A DNA stretch of 64,000 bases, from the NCBI GenBank assembly GCA_963695075.1, contig CAVOFR010000003.1, positions 62,001 through 126,000 of the forward strand, written 5' to 3'. The stretch comes from CAWCAL01 sp963695075 (GTDB lineage Bacteria > Actinomycetota > Acidimicrobiia > Acidimicrobiales > CAWCAL01). The position numbers were made by a program, and so were the translations under genes. How positions within the stretch are numbered: position 1 is the first letter of the stretch; each line of letters begins with the position of its first letter. Of this stretch, positions 42,538 to 51,915 are shown piece by piece. The notes beneath the pieces are model-generated. The model was not told the origin of the DNA. It searched no databases and was given only the letters and a program-made list of their open reading frames with translations.

Positions 42538-43887
42538 TCAACCTTCCAGGAGGGAACGAACTTCGGCCACCCGAGCGGCGCACGAGTCGGCATCGGCGGC
42601 TTCCAGATTCAACCGCAACAGGGGTTCAGTGTTACTGGGTCTCAGGTTGAACCACCAGTCCTCGAACTGGACGGTGAGGCCGTCTAGCCGATCCTGCTCA
42701 CCTTCGGGATAGGCCTCGGCGACCCGATCGATGACAGCTCCCGGGTCGTCGACCTCGGTGTTGATCTCGCCCGAGGCCGCGTACCGTTCGAACTCCTTGC
42801 GCAGTTCGCTCAGAGGCTCACCGGTCTTCGACAGGACCTCGAGCACCACCAGCGATGCGATGAGGCCCGAATCGGCCCGCCAGTTGTCCCTGAAGTAGTA
42901 GTGCGCCGAGTGCTCCCCACCGAACGCCGCTCCGGTCTCGGCCATCACCGCCTTGATGAAGGAGTGACCGACCCGTGACCGAACCGGGATACCGCCCAAC
43001 TCGGTGACGACCTCGGCCACCGAACGGGAACAGATCAGGTTGTGGATGATCTTCGAACCCGGATCGCGTTCGAGGATGGCCGCGGCGACGAGGGCGGTGG
43101 TCGTCGAACCCGAGAGGCCCTCGCCCCGTTCGTCGACCAGGAAGACCCGATCGGCGTCTCCGTCGAAGGCCAACCCGACATCGGCACCAACCTCGAGCAC
43201 CCGGGCCCTCAGGTCCTCCTGGTTCTCGGGTTGGATGGGGTCGGCCGGATGATTCGGGAACGTTCCGTCGAGCTCGGGATACATGACTTCGAGATCGAAC
43301 GGGAGGTCGGCGAACGCGGCTGGGACCACCAGGCCCCCCATCCCGTTGGCGACGTCGGCCACGACCTTCAGCGGCCGGAGAACGTCGGTGTCCACGAACC
43401 CGTGTACGTGGGTGACGAACGCATCCAGCACGTCCATCTCGCAGCCGGAGCCGCGCTCGTCCAGTGGGACGATGCCGGATCGGGCCGTTTCGCGGATGAC
43501 GGCCAGGCCACTCTCGTCGCCGACCGGCTTCGCTCCCGCGAGACAGAACTTGATGCCGTTGTAGCCGGCCGGGTTGTGCGAGGCGGTGAACATCGCGCCG
43601 GGTGCGTCGAGTGAGCCCGAGGCGAAGTACAGGAGGTCGGTCGAGCCCATGCCGAGATCGACCGTGTCCAAGCCCTGACCCCGCACACCGTCGGCGAATC
43701 GCGCGACCAGTTCCGGACCCGAAGGGCGCATGTCCCGGGCGATGAGCACGCGACTCACCGACGGATCCTGACCCTTGGCGAACCGGGCGAAGGCGGCCCC
43801 GATACGGCCGCACAGCTCCGCGTCGAGCTGTGCCGGCACCAGTCCCCTCACGTCGTAGGCCTTGAACACTGCATCGATGTCAACCAT
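42538..43887 (-). CDS. manB: Phosphomannomutase/phosphoglucomutase
   Basis: A 449-residue alpha-D-phosphohexomutase. The phosphoserine is Ser103 in FTASHNPAGYNGIK; the Mg loop is FDGDADR near 243; GGEHSAHYYFRD is the sugar-binding loop and RPSNTEPLLRLNLEA the phosphate-binding end. It should convert mannose-6-P to mannose-1-P for GDP-mannose. The ATG overlaps the GtrA-GT2 stop by 8 bp. Confidence 0.93.
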   Translation of the reverse strand: MVDIDAVFKAYDVRGLVPAQLDAELCGRIGAAFARFAKGQDPSVSRVLIARDMRPSGPELVARFADGVRGQGLDTVDLGMGSTDLLYFASGSLDAPGAMFTASHNPAGYNGIKFCLAGAKPVGDESGLAVIRETARSGIVPLDERGSGCEMDVLDAFVTHVHGFVDTDVLRPLKVVADVANGMGGLVVPAAFADLPFDLEVMYPELDGTFPNHPADPIQPENQEDLRARVLEVGADVGLAFDGDADRVFLVDERGEGLSGSTTTALVAAAILERDPGSKIIHNLICSRSVAEVVTELGGIPVRSRVGHSFIKAVMAETGAAFGGEHSAHYYFRDNWRADSGLIASLVVLEVLSKTGEPLSELRKEFERYAASGEINTEVDDPGAVIDRVAEAYPEGEQDRLDGLTVQFEDWWFNLRPSNTEPLLRLNLEAADADSCAARVAEVRSLLEG

Positions 43888-45109
43888 GACGAGGCACCGT
43901 ACTGTCGCCGTCGGCCACCGTGGCCACGTCGGGCCGGACCAGGCGGTCGCGGTCCACGGGGTCGAGATCGTAGAGTCCCCGACGGGCCCAGATCCGGATG
44001 CGGAACAGATCAGCGATCAGACCGATCGTCGCCGGAACGATGCGCACCGTGGACCGCAGCGAATTCTCGACCCTGACCGGGAGCTCGATCAACGAGAACC
44101 GGTACCGCTCGATCAGGTAGAAGAGCTCCACGTCGAAGGCGAACCGGTCGACCCTGGTCCGGCTGAAGACCGCCTGTGCCGCATCGCGGCGCAAGGCCTT
44201 GATGCCGCACTGGGTGTCACGGTGATGGCCGAGCAGCACGAGGTGGCTCAGGAGGTTCACCGCCCTGCCTCCGAGCTCGCGGAGTCGGCCGGCCCGCACG
44301 AGGGTGGTGGTGTCGGTGTGTTGGCGGCTCCCGACCGCCACGTCCCAGCCGGATTCGACGGCGGCCAACAGTTCGAGCAGGAGGGCCGGGTTGTATGCCA
44401 GGTCGGCGTCGACGAACGCTATCGTCCGTCCCTCGGCTTCGAGCATGCCCTCGCGTACGGCGGCACCCTTGCCGCGGTTCTCATCGAAGACCAGGACCCG
44501 ATCGGCGCCGGCGACCCTGGCGTTCTCGGCCGTGTCGTCGCTCGACCCGTCGTCGACGACGATGACCTCGACGCCTCCTCGAGCCTCTACATCGACGAGC
44601 GCGGCGTTGAGTCGCGTGACCGTCGTACCGATGCGGTCGCCTTCTCCGTAGGCCGGTACCACGACCGACAGGCGAGGCCCGCCACTCAACGCCGGGCGGT
44701 CGACCGGCGTGTCGATGTCTTCGCGTACGAGCGCGAAGAGCGTGCGACGGTACAAGGTGAGTCGGACGAGGGCGGCGATGGCCACCGCCGCCACCTTTGC
44801 CACGATGGTGCCCGCACCATCGCCGAGGATCTGGCTCAACACCGCCAGCACGGACAGGTCCACGACCGCCCCGGTCGTCATCGTCGCGATGACTACGAAG
44901 GGGCGCGCCATCCACCGGACACGGAGATCCCCGGGAAAGGTCAGGACGCGGTGGAACCAGAAGGAGAACACGCCGGCCACGACGAGAGCGATGGCATCGG
45001 CCGGCAGGGCCCGGAGATCCACGCCGACATAGAGGCCCACGAAGAGGCCCACGTCGATCACGGTGGCCAGCAGGCCACCGACGAGGAGCCGTTTCATCCG
45101 CTTGATCAT
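43880..45109 (-). CDS. GtrA-like membrane domain fused to GT2 glycosyltransferase
   Basis: A 409-residue fusion. Residues 1-130 have four helices of the GtrA family, usually a flippase-like partner. Residues ~147-380 are a GT2 domain with LSVVVPAYGEGDRIGTT, VDDGSSDDT and the metal-binding FVDADLAY, close to dolichyl-phosphate mannose/glucose synthases. It probably loads a sugar on polyprenyl phosphate and helps move it across the membrane. It overlaps both neighbours. Confidence 0.85.
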   Translation of the reverse strand: MIKRMKRLLVGGLLATVIDVGLFVGLYVGVDLRALPADAIALVVAGVFSFWFHRVLTFPGDLRVRWMARPFVVIATMTTGAVVDLSVLAVLSQILGDGAGTIVAKVAAVAIAALVRLTLYRRTLFALVREDIDTPVDRPALSGGPRLSVVVPAYGEGDRIGTTVTRLNAALVDVEARGGVEVIVVDDGSSDDTAENARVAGADRVLVFDENRGKGAAVREGMLEAEGRTIAFVDADLAYNPALLLELLAAVESGWDVAVGSRQHTDTTTLVRAGRLRELGGRAVNLLSHLVLLGHHRDTQCGIKALRRDAAQAVFSRTRVDRFAFDVELFYLIERYRFSLIELPVRVENSLRSTVRIVPATIGLIADLFRIRIWARRGLYDLDPVDRDRLVRPDVATVADGDSTVPRHG

Positions 45110-47658
45110 CAGGGCGCGACGAGATCGGCTTCAGCCGGGTCGTCGGGTGGATCCGGGTCGTCCGCCACGACCGGGTCGTCCGACCCCGGCGGGTCGTCGG
45201 CATCGTCCCGCTCGGTCGGCTCACCGGACCGTTGCCGCCCGAGGACGGGCCAGCCCTCCGGCACGGGAGGCTGACGGGCAAGCAGCACGACGCCGACGAT
45301 GCCGAACACGGTCATGATCCAAGCCAGGATGTCGAGTGCGGTCCAGCCGTAGGTGAGGTCGACGTGTTGGTCGGTCGGGATCACGACCATCAGGTTCGGC
45401 GTGACCCGATACGGCCCCTCGGCCCCCGACACCTTCCAGTTCGGGAAGTAGCTCGCCTTCACCAGGACCGGTACGCCGACCTCGTCGACATCGAAGCTGA
45501 TCCGGTCGGTGTCGGTCGTGACGTCGGTGATCTCGACCGGTGGGAGCGGTTCACGGGGTGCCACTTCACCGACGGGGAGTCGCTCCCAGTCGGTGGGACC
45601 CGACGAGGCCCAGAAGACCTCTTGGGCAACCGGGTCCTGGTACCAGGCGACCGAGGGTTCGAGCCAGCGATCGGCGGAATCACCGACGTTGCTGTACACC
45701 ACCGGCTGATGCTCGAGCGGTGTCACCAGATCGCTGTCCGCCACCTGGAACACCGTCCAGGGGGGCGACCCCTCGCCCTCGAGCTCGGTGAGCGCCGGAT
45801 GGGCTCGGGCGAACTCGAGCATCGAGTCGCTGAAGGCCATGTAGTAGCGAACGCCCATGAGCTGAAGGTGCTCGACACCGAGCCGGAAATCGTCGGCGGT
45901 GGGCGGGCCCGGGGTGTAGGGGAGGTCGCGTTGGGCGTTCGACGGGGCGACCGAGAGCAGGTCCTGGTTGAGGAAGTGATACGGGGTGCTCGTCGACGCC
46001 TCGAAGTACAGCCCCTCCATCGAACCGATGCAGCCATCGGTCCAGAAGGGGAGCAGCATGAGAGCCATCGGCGTGCCGTATCGATCCAGCTCGGACTCGT
46101 ATTCCCACATGGCCCGTCCGCAGCCGTGCTCCTCGCCGATGTCACCCATGGCGGTGACGATGTCGTGGTACTCGCGGTAGTTGGGCTTGCCCTCGTAGCC
46201 GGAGAAGTTCCACTCGGCCCAGAACGGGATGAAGTTGGCTTGGCGGTCGGTGAATCCGAGGGCCCGGTATCCGGCGTCGGCGCCGGTGTGGGAGAACGGC
46301 AGCCACGGCTCGTGGAAATCGACGGCCAACCCGCCGAAGGCCAGCAGGGAGCTGAACCCCAACACCACGACCGAAAGCGAGGTACGACCCGCAGCCGACT
46401 CCGGGTCGGCTCCGACCAGGCGCCACCCCGCTCCGACGAGGAGCCGGAGACCCTCGGCGACCGCGATGGCAGCCAGGAAGAAGAGGATCAGGTGGTAGAA
46501 GGGCAGGATCCGCGCGTTCCAGAGCCGTCCGTCGGGGATGAAGCGGAACGCGACCGCGGCGACCAGCCCCAGGACGGCGAGCGCCATACCCGCCTGATGG
46601 CGCAGGTAGACCGCCACCCCCGCCCCGAACAGGCCGAGCAGGACCAACCAGCGCAGGTCAGGGGGGAAGAGGTTCTCCCAGTACAGCGTGGTCCGCTCCC
46701 AGCCCATGTCGTTCACGAAGGCGCTACGACCGGCGAACGGCACCACCCAGAACGCCGAGAGCAGCGCCGCTACAACTCCCATGGTGGCCACCCACCACAC
46801 GCTGCTCACCCGCCACCATCCGCTGGAGCTGCGGGGCCGGAACAGCCAGAACACCCCGGTTGCCGCGATGGCGAAGAAGGCCGGAATGATGTGACACAGC
46901 CCGCAGAGGGCCAGAAGCACCGCGGCGAGGGCTCGATGGCGTCCGGTCCGCATGCCGCGCCACGCGACTCCCAGGTACACGATGGCGAGGGGCAGACTGA
47001 GGGAGAACGCGAACTCGCCCGCCATGGTCGAGGCGAGATTGCCGCCGTAGATCGTGTAGGACGTGTCGAACAGGAACCAGGCCGCGGCAAAGCTGAACAC
47101 CGCGGGGGTCGGGAACCGGAAGCCGACCAACCCGGCGAAGATGGCGCACGCGGCCGGCATGGCGAGGGGGCCGGCGACGACCACCAGCTTGAACGCCACG
47201 CCGTAGGGCAGGAGCAGGTCCAGCAGGAGGATCAGCAACGACGGCACCACCATGTAGAACTGGTAGGCGGGGAAGCCCGCGTACCAGTCGGGTGTCCATC
47301 CGGAGATCCGCCCCTGTGGCAGGAGCTCGTCGCGGAGGAAGGCGGGGCCCCACACGTGGGCGCCCATGTCACCGCCGGCCGGAGTGGTGTTCGACCACAC
47401 GGGCCCGAGCTTGGTGCCGACGTAGAACGTCATCAGCGCGACCGCGCCCGCCGTGATCGCGATCTCGGCGTCCATACCGGACAGGCGGGCCCGGATCCGG
47501 TCGACGAGCGACGGACTTATGTCCTCGCGTTTGCGTTCGACCACCCAGGCGTCGGGGTCCTCCTCGACGCCGTCCTCATCGAGGGCCGCCGCTTCCTCGG
47601 TCTCTTCTTCGGTCGCTTCTTCGGCCTCGTCGGGCGCCTCTGTCACCACGTCTGCCAC
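45109..47658 (-). CDS. Large multi-pass membrane protein, GT-C/YfhO-like
   Basis: An 849-residue protein. A very acidic 60-residue N-terminus precedes about 13 helices, with an acidic Asp-Thr region before residue 110 (GGDMGAHVWGP) and WTPDWYAGFPAYQFYMV, as in the PTPS-related/YfhO class of membrane glycosyltransferases. After residue ~470 a ~300-residue outside domain follows, then a last helix and a very acidic C-tail. Its start overlap (TGATG) with the GtrA-GT2 gene suggests it uses the lipid-linked sugar made there. The exact family is uncertain. Confidence 0.65.
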   Translation of the reverse strand: MADVVTEAPDEAEEATEEETEEAAALDEDGVEEDPDAWVVERKREDISPSLVDRIRARLSGMDAEIAITAGAVALMTFYVGTKLGPVWSNTTPAGGDMGAHVWGPAFLRDELLPQGRISGWTPDWYAGFPAYQFYMVVPSLLILLLDLLLPYGVAFKLVVVAGPLAMPAACAIFAGLVGFRFPTPAVFSFAAAWFLFDTSYTIYGGNLASTMAGEFAFSLSLPLAIVYLGVAWRGMRTGRHRALAAVLLALCGLCHIIPAFFAIAATGVFWLFRPRSSSGWWRVSSVWWVATMGVVAALLSAFWVVPFAGRSAFVNDMGWERTTLYWENLFPPDLRWLVLLGLFGAGVAVYLRHQAGMALAVLGLVAAVAFRFIPDGRLWNARILPFYHLILFFLAAIAVAEGLRLLVGAGWRLVGADPESAAGRTSLSVVVLGFSSLLAFGGLAVDFHEPWLPFSHTGADAGYRALGFTDRQANFIPFWAEWNFSGYEGKPNYREYHDIVTAMGDIGEEHGCGRAMWEYESELDRYGTPMALMLLPFWTDGCIGSMEGLYFEASTSTPYHFLNQDLLSVAPSNAQRDLPYTPGPPTADDFRLGVEHLQLMGVRYYMAFSDSMLEFARAHPALTELEGEGSPPWTVFQVADSDLVTPLEHQPVVYSNVGDSADRWLEPSVAWYQDPVAQEVFWASSGPTDWERLPVGEVAPREPLPPVEITDVTTDTDRISFDVDEVGVPVLVKASYFPNWKVSGAEGPYRVTPNLMVVIPTDQHVDLTYGWTALDILAWIMTVFGIVGVVLLARQPPVPEGWPVLGRQRSGEPTERDDADDPPGSDDPVVADDPDPPDDPAEADLVAP

Positions 47659-47691
47659 CCTATCGACTGGGTCCCCGGGCCTCGGCGCAGG

Positions 47692-47862
47692 TCAGGGGAC
47701 GCCGAGGGTGGCGAGCACTCCTTCGAGCGGGACCTCGATGCCGTGGCGGTACCACGATCGGTGGTCACAGATCGAGCATGACCGCATCGTCATGCTCGAC
47801 GGCTCCCCGGCCAGATGAATCTCGACGACTGGCGTACCGCATTGAGAGCACCGTGCTTCCAC
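47692..47862 (-). CDS. 56-residue zinc-ribbon protein
   Basis: A small gene of 56 codons plus stop. The protein starts MEARCSQCGTPVVEI, has a second pair at RSCSICDHRSWYR and then a short amphipathic end. Two CxxC knuckles 24 residues apart form a classic zinc ribbon. The GTG start has the near-perfect GGAGGT ribosome binding site 5-6 nt upstream, which strongly supports translation. It lies 33 bp upstream of the membrane protein gene and is divergent from ftsH. Function unknown; nucleic acid or protein binding is possible. Confidence 0.75.
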   Translation of the reverse strand: MEARCSQCGTPVVEIHLAGEPSSMTMRSCSICDHRSWYRHGIEVPLEGVLATLGVP

Positions 47863-47966
47863 CGCTTACCTCCATGGTCGACCCGAACTCCGCCCCTCCA
47901 TCGACCACGGAGCGCGGTCGTTTAGGGGTATGAAGGAATATCTCGGCGAGCCCCTAGCATGGGCCC

Positions 47967-49994
47967 ATGTCCTCGGAGTCGCCGCCGCCCCTTCCCCCGC
48001 CGCCCCAGCAGCAGCGGGGCTCGGACAACGGTACGCCGGATGACCGGGAAAGCGGCCAGAGTGGCAAGGACTCGAGGTCTTCCGGCAACCGGGGTGGCGG
48101 CCAGTCCAACGGTCTGCCCGGCGGTTGGCCCAAGTGGCTCATCTGGGTCCTGCTCGGCCTGGTGGCCGCCAGTTTCCTCGCTCCCCTCCTTCTACCCGGA
48201 TCGTCCTCGACCGACCTGACCTACAGCGAGTTCCTCGAGCTGGCTGAGGACGGCGAGATCGACAAGATCGACTACGACAACACGACGGCCAAGATCTCCG
48301 GGCAGTTCTCCTCCGGCGAGAACGAGGGAGACGACTTCACGACGACCGGCGTCGGCCTCGACGGTTTCTCCGACGACGACCGCACCAAACTCGAGGAGGC
48401 CGGGGTCGAGATCAACGCGAAGACCCCGGAGACCAACTTCTTCATGCAGCTGCTTCCGCTGCTGCTGCCCATCGGGCTGCTGATCGGGTTCTTCTGGTGG
48501 ATGCAGCGTCGGGCCCAGGGCCAGGTCGGCGGCATCATGTCGATCGGACGATCGAAAGCCAAGACCTACAGCACCGAACGTCCCGGCACCACGTTCTCCG
48601 ACGTCGCGGGCTACCTCGGCGTCAAGACCGAGATCACCGAGGTGGTGGACTTCCTCAAGCATCCCGAGCAGTTCACCGAGATCGGGGCTCGCATTCCCAA
48701 GGGCATCCTGCTGGTCGGTCCCCCGGGCACGGGCAAGACGCTGATCGCCCGAGCCGTCGCCGGTGAGGCCGGCGTGCCGTTTCTGTCGGTTTCCGGCTCG
48801 GACTTCATGGAGATGTTCGTCGGCGTCGGAGCCAGCCGCGTCCGCGACCTGTTCGAGTCGGCCCGCAAGCTGGGACGAGCGATCATCTTCGTCGACGAGA
48901 TCGACTCGATCGGGCGCAAGCGCGGCGCCGGACTGGGCGGTGGGCACGACGAACGCGAGCAGACGCTCAATCAGATGCTCAACGAGATGGACGGCTTCGA
49001 GCCCACCGAGGGCATCGTCATGATGGCGGCAACGAACCGGCCCGACATCCTCGACCCCGCCCTCCTCCGACCGGGACGATTCGACCGCCAGGTCGTGGTG
49101 CCGCTGCCCGAACTGTCCGATCGCCGCGCCATCCTGGACGTGCACATCGAGCTGAAGCGCATGTCCGATGACGTCGACCTGGACGTCGTGGCCCGGGGGA
49201 CTCCCGGCATGAGCGGTGCCGACCTGGCCAACCTGGTCAACGAAGCCGCCCTGTTCGCCGTCCGCGAGGGCAAGGACGTCATCAGCATGGTCGACTTCGA
49301 GAAGGCCCGCGACCGCGTCCTGATCGGGCAGGGCCGGGAGTCGATGGTCCTGAGCGACGAAGAGAAGGAAGCCATCGCCTACCACGAGGCCGGGCATGCG
49401 ATCTGCGCGGCGGTCCTCCCCCACGCCGATCCGGTACACAAGGTCACCATCATCCCCACCGGAATGGCGTTGGGCGTCACCCAGCAGCTGCCGGTCGAAG
49501 AACGGCACATCTACACCCAGGACTACATCGCCGATTCTCTGGCGGTTCGCATGGGCGGTCGGATCGCCGAGGACCTCGTCTTCCACTGGTTCTCCACCGG
49601 CGCGGGGGACGACCTCGTGAAGGCGACCGAGCTCGCCCGTCGCATGGTGCGCGAGTGGGGCATGAGCAGCGAAGTGGGACCCATGGCGTGGGGTAGTCAG
49701 GGCGAGGTGTTCCTGGGCGAAGACCTCATGCATTCGCGCGAGTACAGCGACGAGACGGCCCGGCTGATCGACGCCGAGACCGAAGCAATCCTCCGCCTGC
49801 AGGAACAGCGCTGTCGTGACGTCCTCACCGAGCACCGCAACGCCCTCGACCTGGTGGCGCGGGCACTGCTCGAACACGAGACCATCGAAGGCGCCGAGGT
49901 CACCCGCCTGATCGAAGTGGCCGCGGCCGGGAGTTCGGCTCCCCTCGAGCAGGACGCCGAACCGGCGAACAGCGAGAGTCAGTCGATCGGCTGA
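47967..49994 (+). CDS. ftsH: ATP-dependent zinc metalloprotease FtsH
   Basis: A 675-residue membrane AAA protease. A Pro/Gln/Gly-rich cytoplasmic start (1-55) leads to helix 1 at ~57-76, an outside domain and helix 2 at ~160-178. The AAA module has Walker A GPPGTGKT at 251-258, Walker B IIFVDEIDSIG, and the second region of homology RPDILDPALLRPGRFDR (as ALLRPGRFDR). The zinc site is HEAGH at 473-477. It degrades membrane and some cytosolic proteins. It overlaps the convergent thioredoxin-like gene by 16 bp. Confidence 0.96.
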   Translation: MSSESPPPLPPPPQQQRGSDNGTPDDRESGQSGKDSRSSGNRGGGQSNGLPGGWPKWLIWVLLGLVAASFLAPLLLPGSSSTDLTYSEFLELAEDGEIDKIDYDNTTAKISGQFSSGENEGDDFTTTGVGLDGFSDDDRTKLEEAGVEINAKTPETNFFMQLLPLLLPIGLLIGFFWWMQRRAQGQVGGIMSIGRSKAKTYSTERPGTTFSDVAGYLGVKTEITEVVDFLKHPEQFTEIGARIPKGILLVGPPGTGKTLIARAVAGEAGVPFLSVSGSDFMEMFVGVGASRVRDLFESARKLGRAIIFVDEIDSIGRKRGAGLGGGHDEREQTLNQMLNEMDGFEPTEGIVMMAATNRPDILDPALLRPGRFDRQVVVPLPELSDRRAILDVHIELKRMSDDVDLDVVARGTPGMSGADLANLVNEAALFAVREGKDVISMVDFEKARDRVLIGQGRESMVLSDEEKEAIAYHEAGHAICAAVLPHADPVHKVTIIPTGMALGVTQQLPVEERHIYTQDYIADSLAVRMGGRIAEDLVFHWFSTGAGDDLVKATELARRMVREWGMSSEVGPMAWGSQGEVFLGEDLMHSREYSDETARLIDAETEAILRLQEQRCRDVLTEHRNALDLVARALLEHETIEGAEVTRLIEVAAAGSSAPLEQDAEPANSESQSIG

Positions 49995-50461
49995 TCGCCC
50001 TGACCCCGTGCGGGGTCGTCACATCCCGGCGGGACGCTTCCCGGCTCGCGAAGGTCAGCCAGGGTGGCCCACAGGTCGGCCGCTGTCGGCGGGCCCAGAA
50101 ACCCGGCTCGTACCGCCCCGTCGGCATCGCACACTATGACCGAGGGAACCGCATCGATGGAGTAGCGCTCGTGGAGATCGCGCTCGTCGGAGAACTCGAT
50201 CTCGGTGACGGCCACCTCCGAGCTCTCGAGTGGAACGACCACCTGCCGGGCCCGGGCGCAGGATGCACAGGTGGCCGAGGAGAAGAGGACGACCAGCCAG
50301 GCAGCGTCGGGTCGCGCGAAGTCCGTTCGCCGCACGTGGGTCGGCAGGCTGCTTCGGGTGACGACGGGGGCTCCCCCACCCTCCCGGCGGCTCGCCAGTG
50401 CCGCGACGCAGGCGGCGACGGCGACCAGTGCGAGGACGATCACGAGTCGAACCACGGTCAC
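49979..50461 (-). CDS. Membrane-anchored thioredoxin-like protein
   Basis: A 160-residue protein. An N-terminal membrane helix (residues 4-23) anchors a thioredoxin-fold domain with the active site CASC (Cys65, Cys68) in FSSATCASC and the cis-Pro in IDAVPSVIV. It should act as an extracytoplasmic disulfide oxidoreductase. The GTG start overlaps the DUF5719 gene stop (GTGA), so it belongs to the GT2 - DUF5719 operon. Confidence 0.82.
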   Translation of the reverse strand: MTVVRLVIVLALVAVAACVAALASRREGGGAPVVTRSSLPTHVRRTDFARPDAAWLVVLFSSATCASCARARQVVVPLESSEVAVTEIEFSDERDLHERYSIDAVPSVIVCDADGAVRAGFLGPPTAADLWATLADLREPGSVPPGCDDPARGQGDQPID

Positions 50462-51915
50462 CCCCGAACGACGGGAACGAGGGGCGAGCTCGTGACCCAG
50501 CCTTCTCCCCGGACTTCCACTTCGGCGACCACCGCACGGCTCGCCGTCACGGTCACCAGTCCCCTCGGTACCTCGAAGAGCCCCCAGCCGTTCGGATCGA
50601 TCTCGGCCTGGATGGCCTCGCCCCTCGCCGGGGTGAGAACGACTTCGGCCAACGACTCCGAACTGGGGTTGTGGATGATCACCGAACGGGAGATCTCGTC
50701 GGGCATCCGTGCGGTTCCACCGGCGACCACCTCGGCCGGCTCGGTGCGGCCGGCGGTGATCTCGAGACCAGACCCGTCGGCGTCATCCCGGATCCGCTCG
50801 ACCACGATTGGCACCCCGTTGTCCGACTTGACGGCCACGCCGTAGCGAGCTCCGAGCGGAACGCGACTCGACGCCGTCGTCTCGACCACGATCACCGAGT
50901 CGGACCCCACCCTGCGCTCGAAAGACTCGACGCCGATCGCCTGCACGTCGACCAGTACGACGGCGTCCTGGTCGGTCGGATTCAGTACGGCGAACCGCTC
51001 GAACCGCGTAGGGTCGATCGGCGGCCCGACGGCGGCCGCGTCCCCGTCGGATGCGGGCTCCTCGACGATGCCATCGGACTCGGCGCCTTCGGGGGCTGTC
51101 GCTCCTCCGTCGGCAAACCACCATTCGACGGCGGGCGCCGGCGACGCGACGCTGAGGGCGAGTCCTCCGATGCCCTCGGAGCCGTCGAGCTCCTGGATCC
51201 GCTCGACGACGACCCGCCCGCTCCGAGCGCGAACCGAGGTGGCGACCAGATCCCGGCGGTTCACCTCGGGGCCGATGTCCATCGCCCGCACCGACCGACC
51301 CGGGATCACGAGGCCGTCAAAGGCATCGGGGTCGCGATCCACGTCGTCGGTCTCGAACGTCATGTCCACCACCGCCGCATCGGCCTGGGGATTGAAGATG
51401 GAGATGGTCTCCACCGCCGACTTACGGGTGGTGCCCCACGGCAGGTACCACTCGTCCGAGGTGTTGGATGCGCAGGGCCCCGCCGCTGCACCGGCGTCGG
51501 TGATGATGCGATGCTCGACGAGCACGCCGTCGCCCGGGGCCTCGACCAGTGCCGCCGCCGCAGGAGCCGTGACGAGATCGGCCAGGGCGATCGAGGCGGT
51601 GGACCCGGCCTCGACCGGTAGATCCCGGGTCGGGATGTCCCTTCCGTCGGTGAAGGCCGAGATGGTCGCCGTCACCGCAGCATCGCCCAGGTTGGTGACG
51701 AAGATCCTCTGGTCATAGGGGCCCTTCCCGGCGCTACCGGCCGCGCAGTACCACGCTGAACTGATTGCCGACCCGTCGGTGATCTCGTTGGCGACCGGGG
51801 CATCGATCTCGGCGACGGGGGTCTCCTCGTCACGCTCGGTCACGCCGTCGATCGCCACACCGCCGGCCACGACGGCGCCGAGGACCACTACGACGGCCCA
51901 ACGAGGGAGCCTCAT
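50458..51915 (-). CDS. DUF5719-type exported protein
   Basis: A 485-residue protein with one N-terminal membrane helix (6-24) and a long beta-rich extracytoplasmic part. It has repeated segments of the kind IFVTNLGDAAVTATI, ISIFNPQADAAVVDM and FAVLNPTDQDAVVLV, spaced by 120-200 residues, suggesting repeated beta-sandwich domains. Such proteins commonly follow a giant GT2 membrane protein in actinobacteria, as here (4-bp overlap at 51912-51915). The function is unknown; a role in the same envelope glycan step is likely by context. Confidence 0.65.
   Translation of the reverse strand: MRLPRWAVVVVLGAVVAGGVAIDGVTERDEETPVAEIDAPVANEITDGSAISSAWYCAAGSAGKGPYDQRIFVTNLGDAAVTATISAFTDGRDIPTRDLPVEAGSTASIALADLVTAPAAAALVEAPGDGVLVEHRIITDAGAAAGPCASNTSDEWYLPWGTTRKSAVETISIFNPQADAAVVDMTFETDDVDRDPDAFDGLVIPGRSVRAMDIGPEVNRRDLVATSVRARSGRVVVERIQELDGSEGIGGLALSVASPAPAVEWWFADGGATAPEGAESDGIVEEPASDGDAAAVGPPIDPTRFERFAVLNPTDQDAVVLVDVQAIGVESFERRVGSDSVIVVETTASSRVPLGARYGVAVKSDNGVPIVVERIRDDADGSGLEITAGRTEPAEVVAGGTARMPDEISRSVIIHNPSSESLAEVVLTPARGEAIQAEIDPNGWGLFEVPRGLVTVTASRAVVAEVEVRGEGWVTSSPLVPVVRG

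Noticed and set aside
45232..47781. Plus-strand 849-codon open frame opposite the large membrane protein gene
   Set aside because: It mirrors the minus-strand gene codon for codon, has Gln/Arg/Gly/His-rich composition with no domain, and is a normal effect of high GC at third positions.
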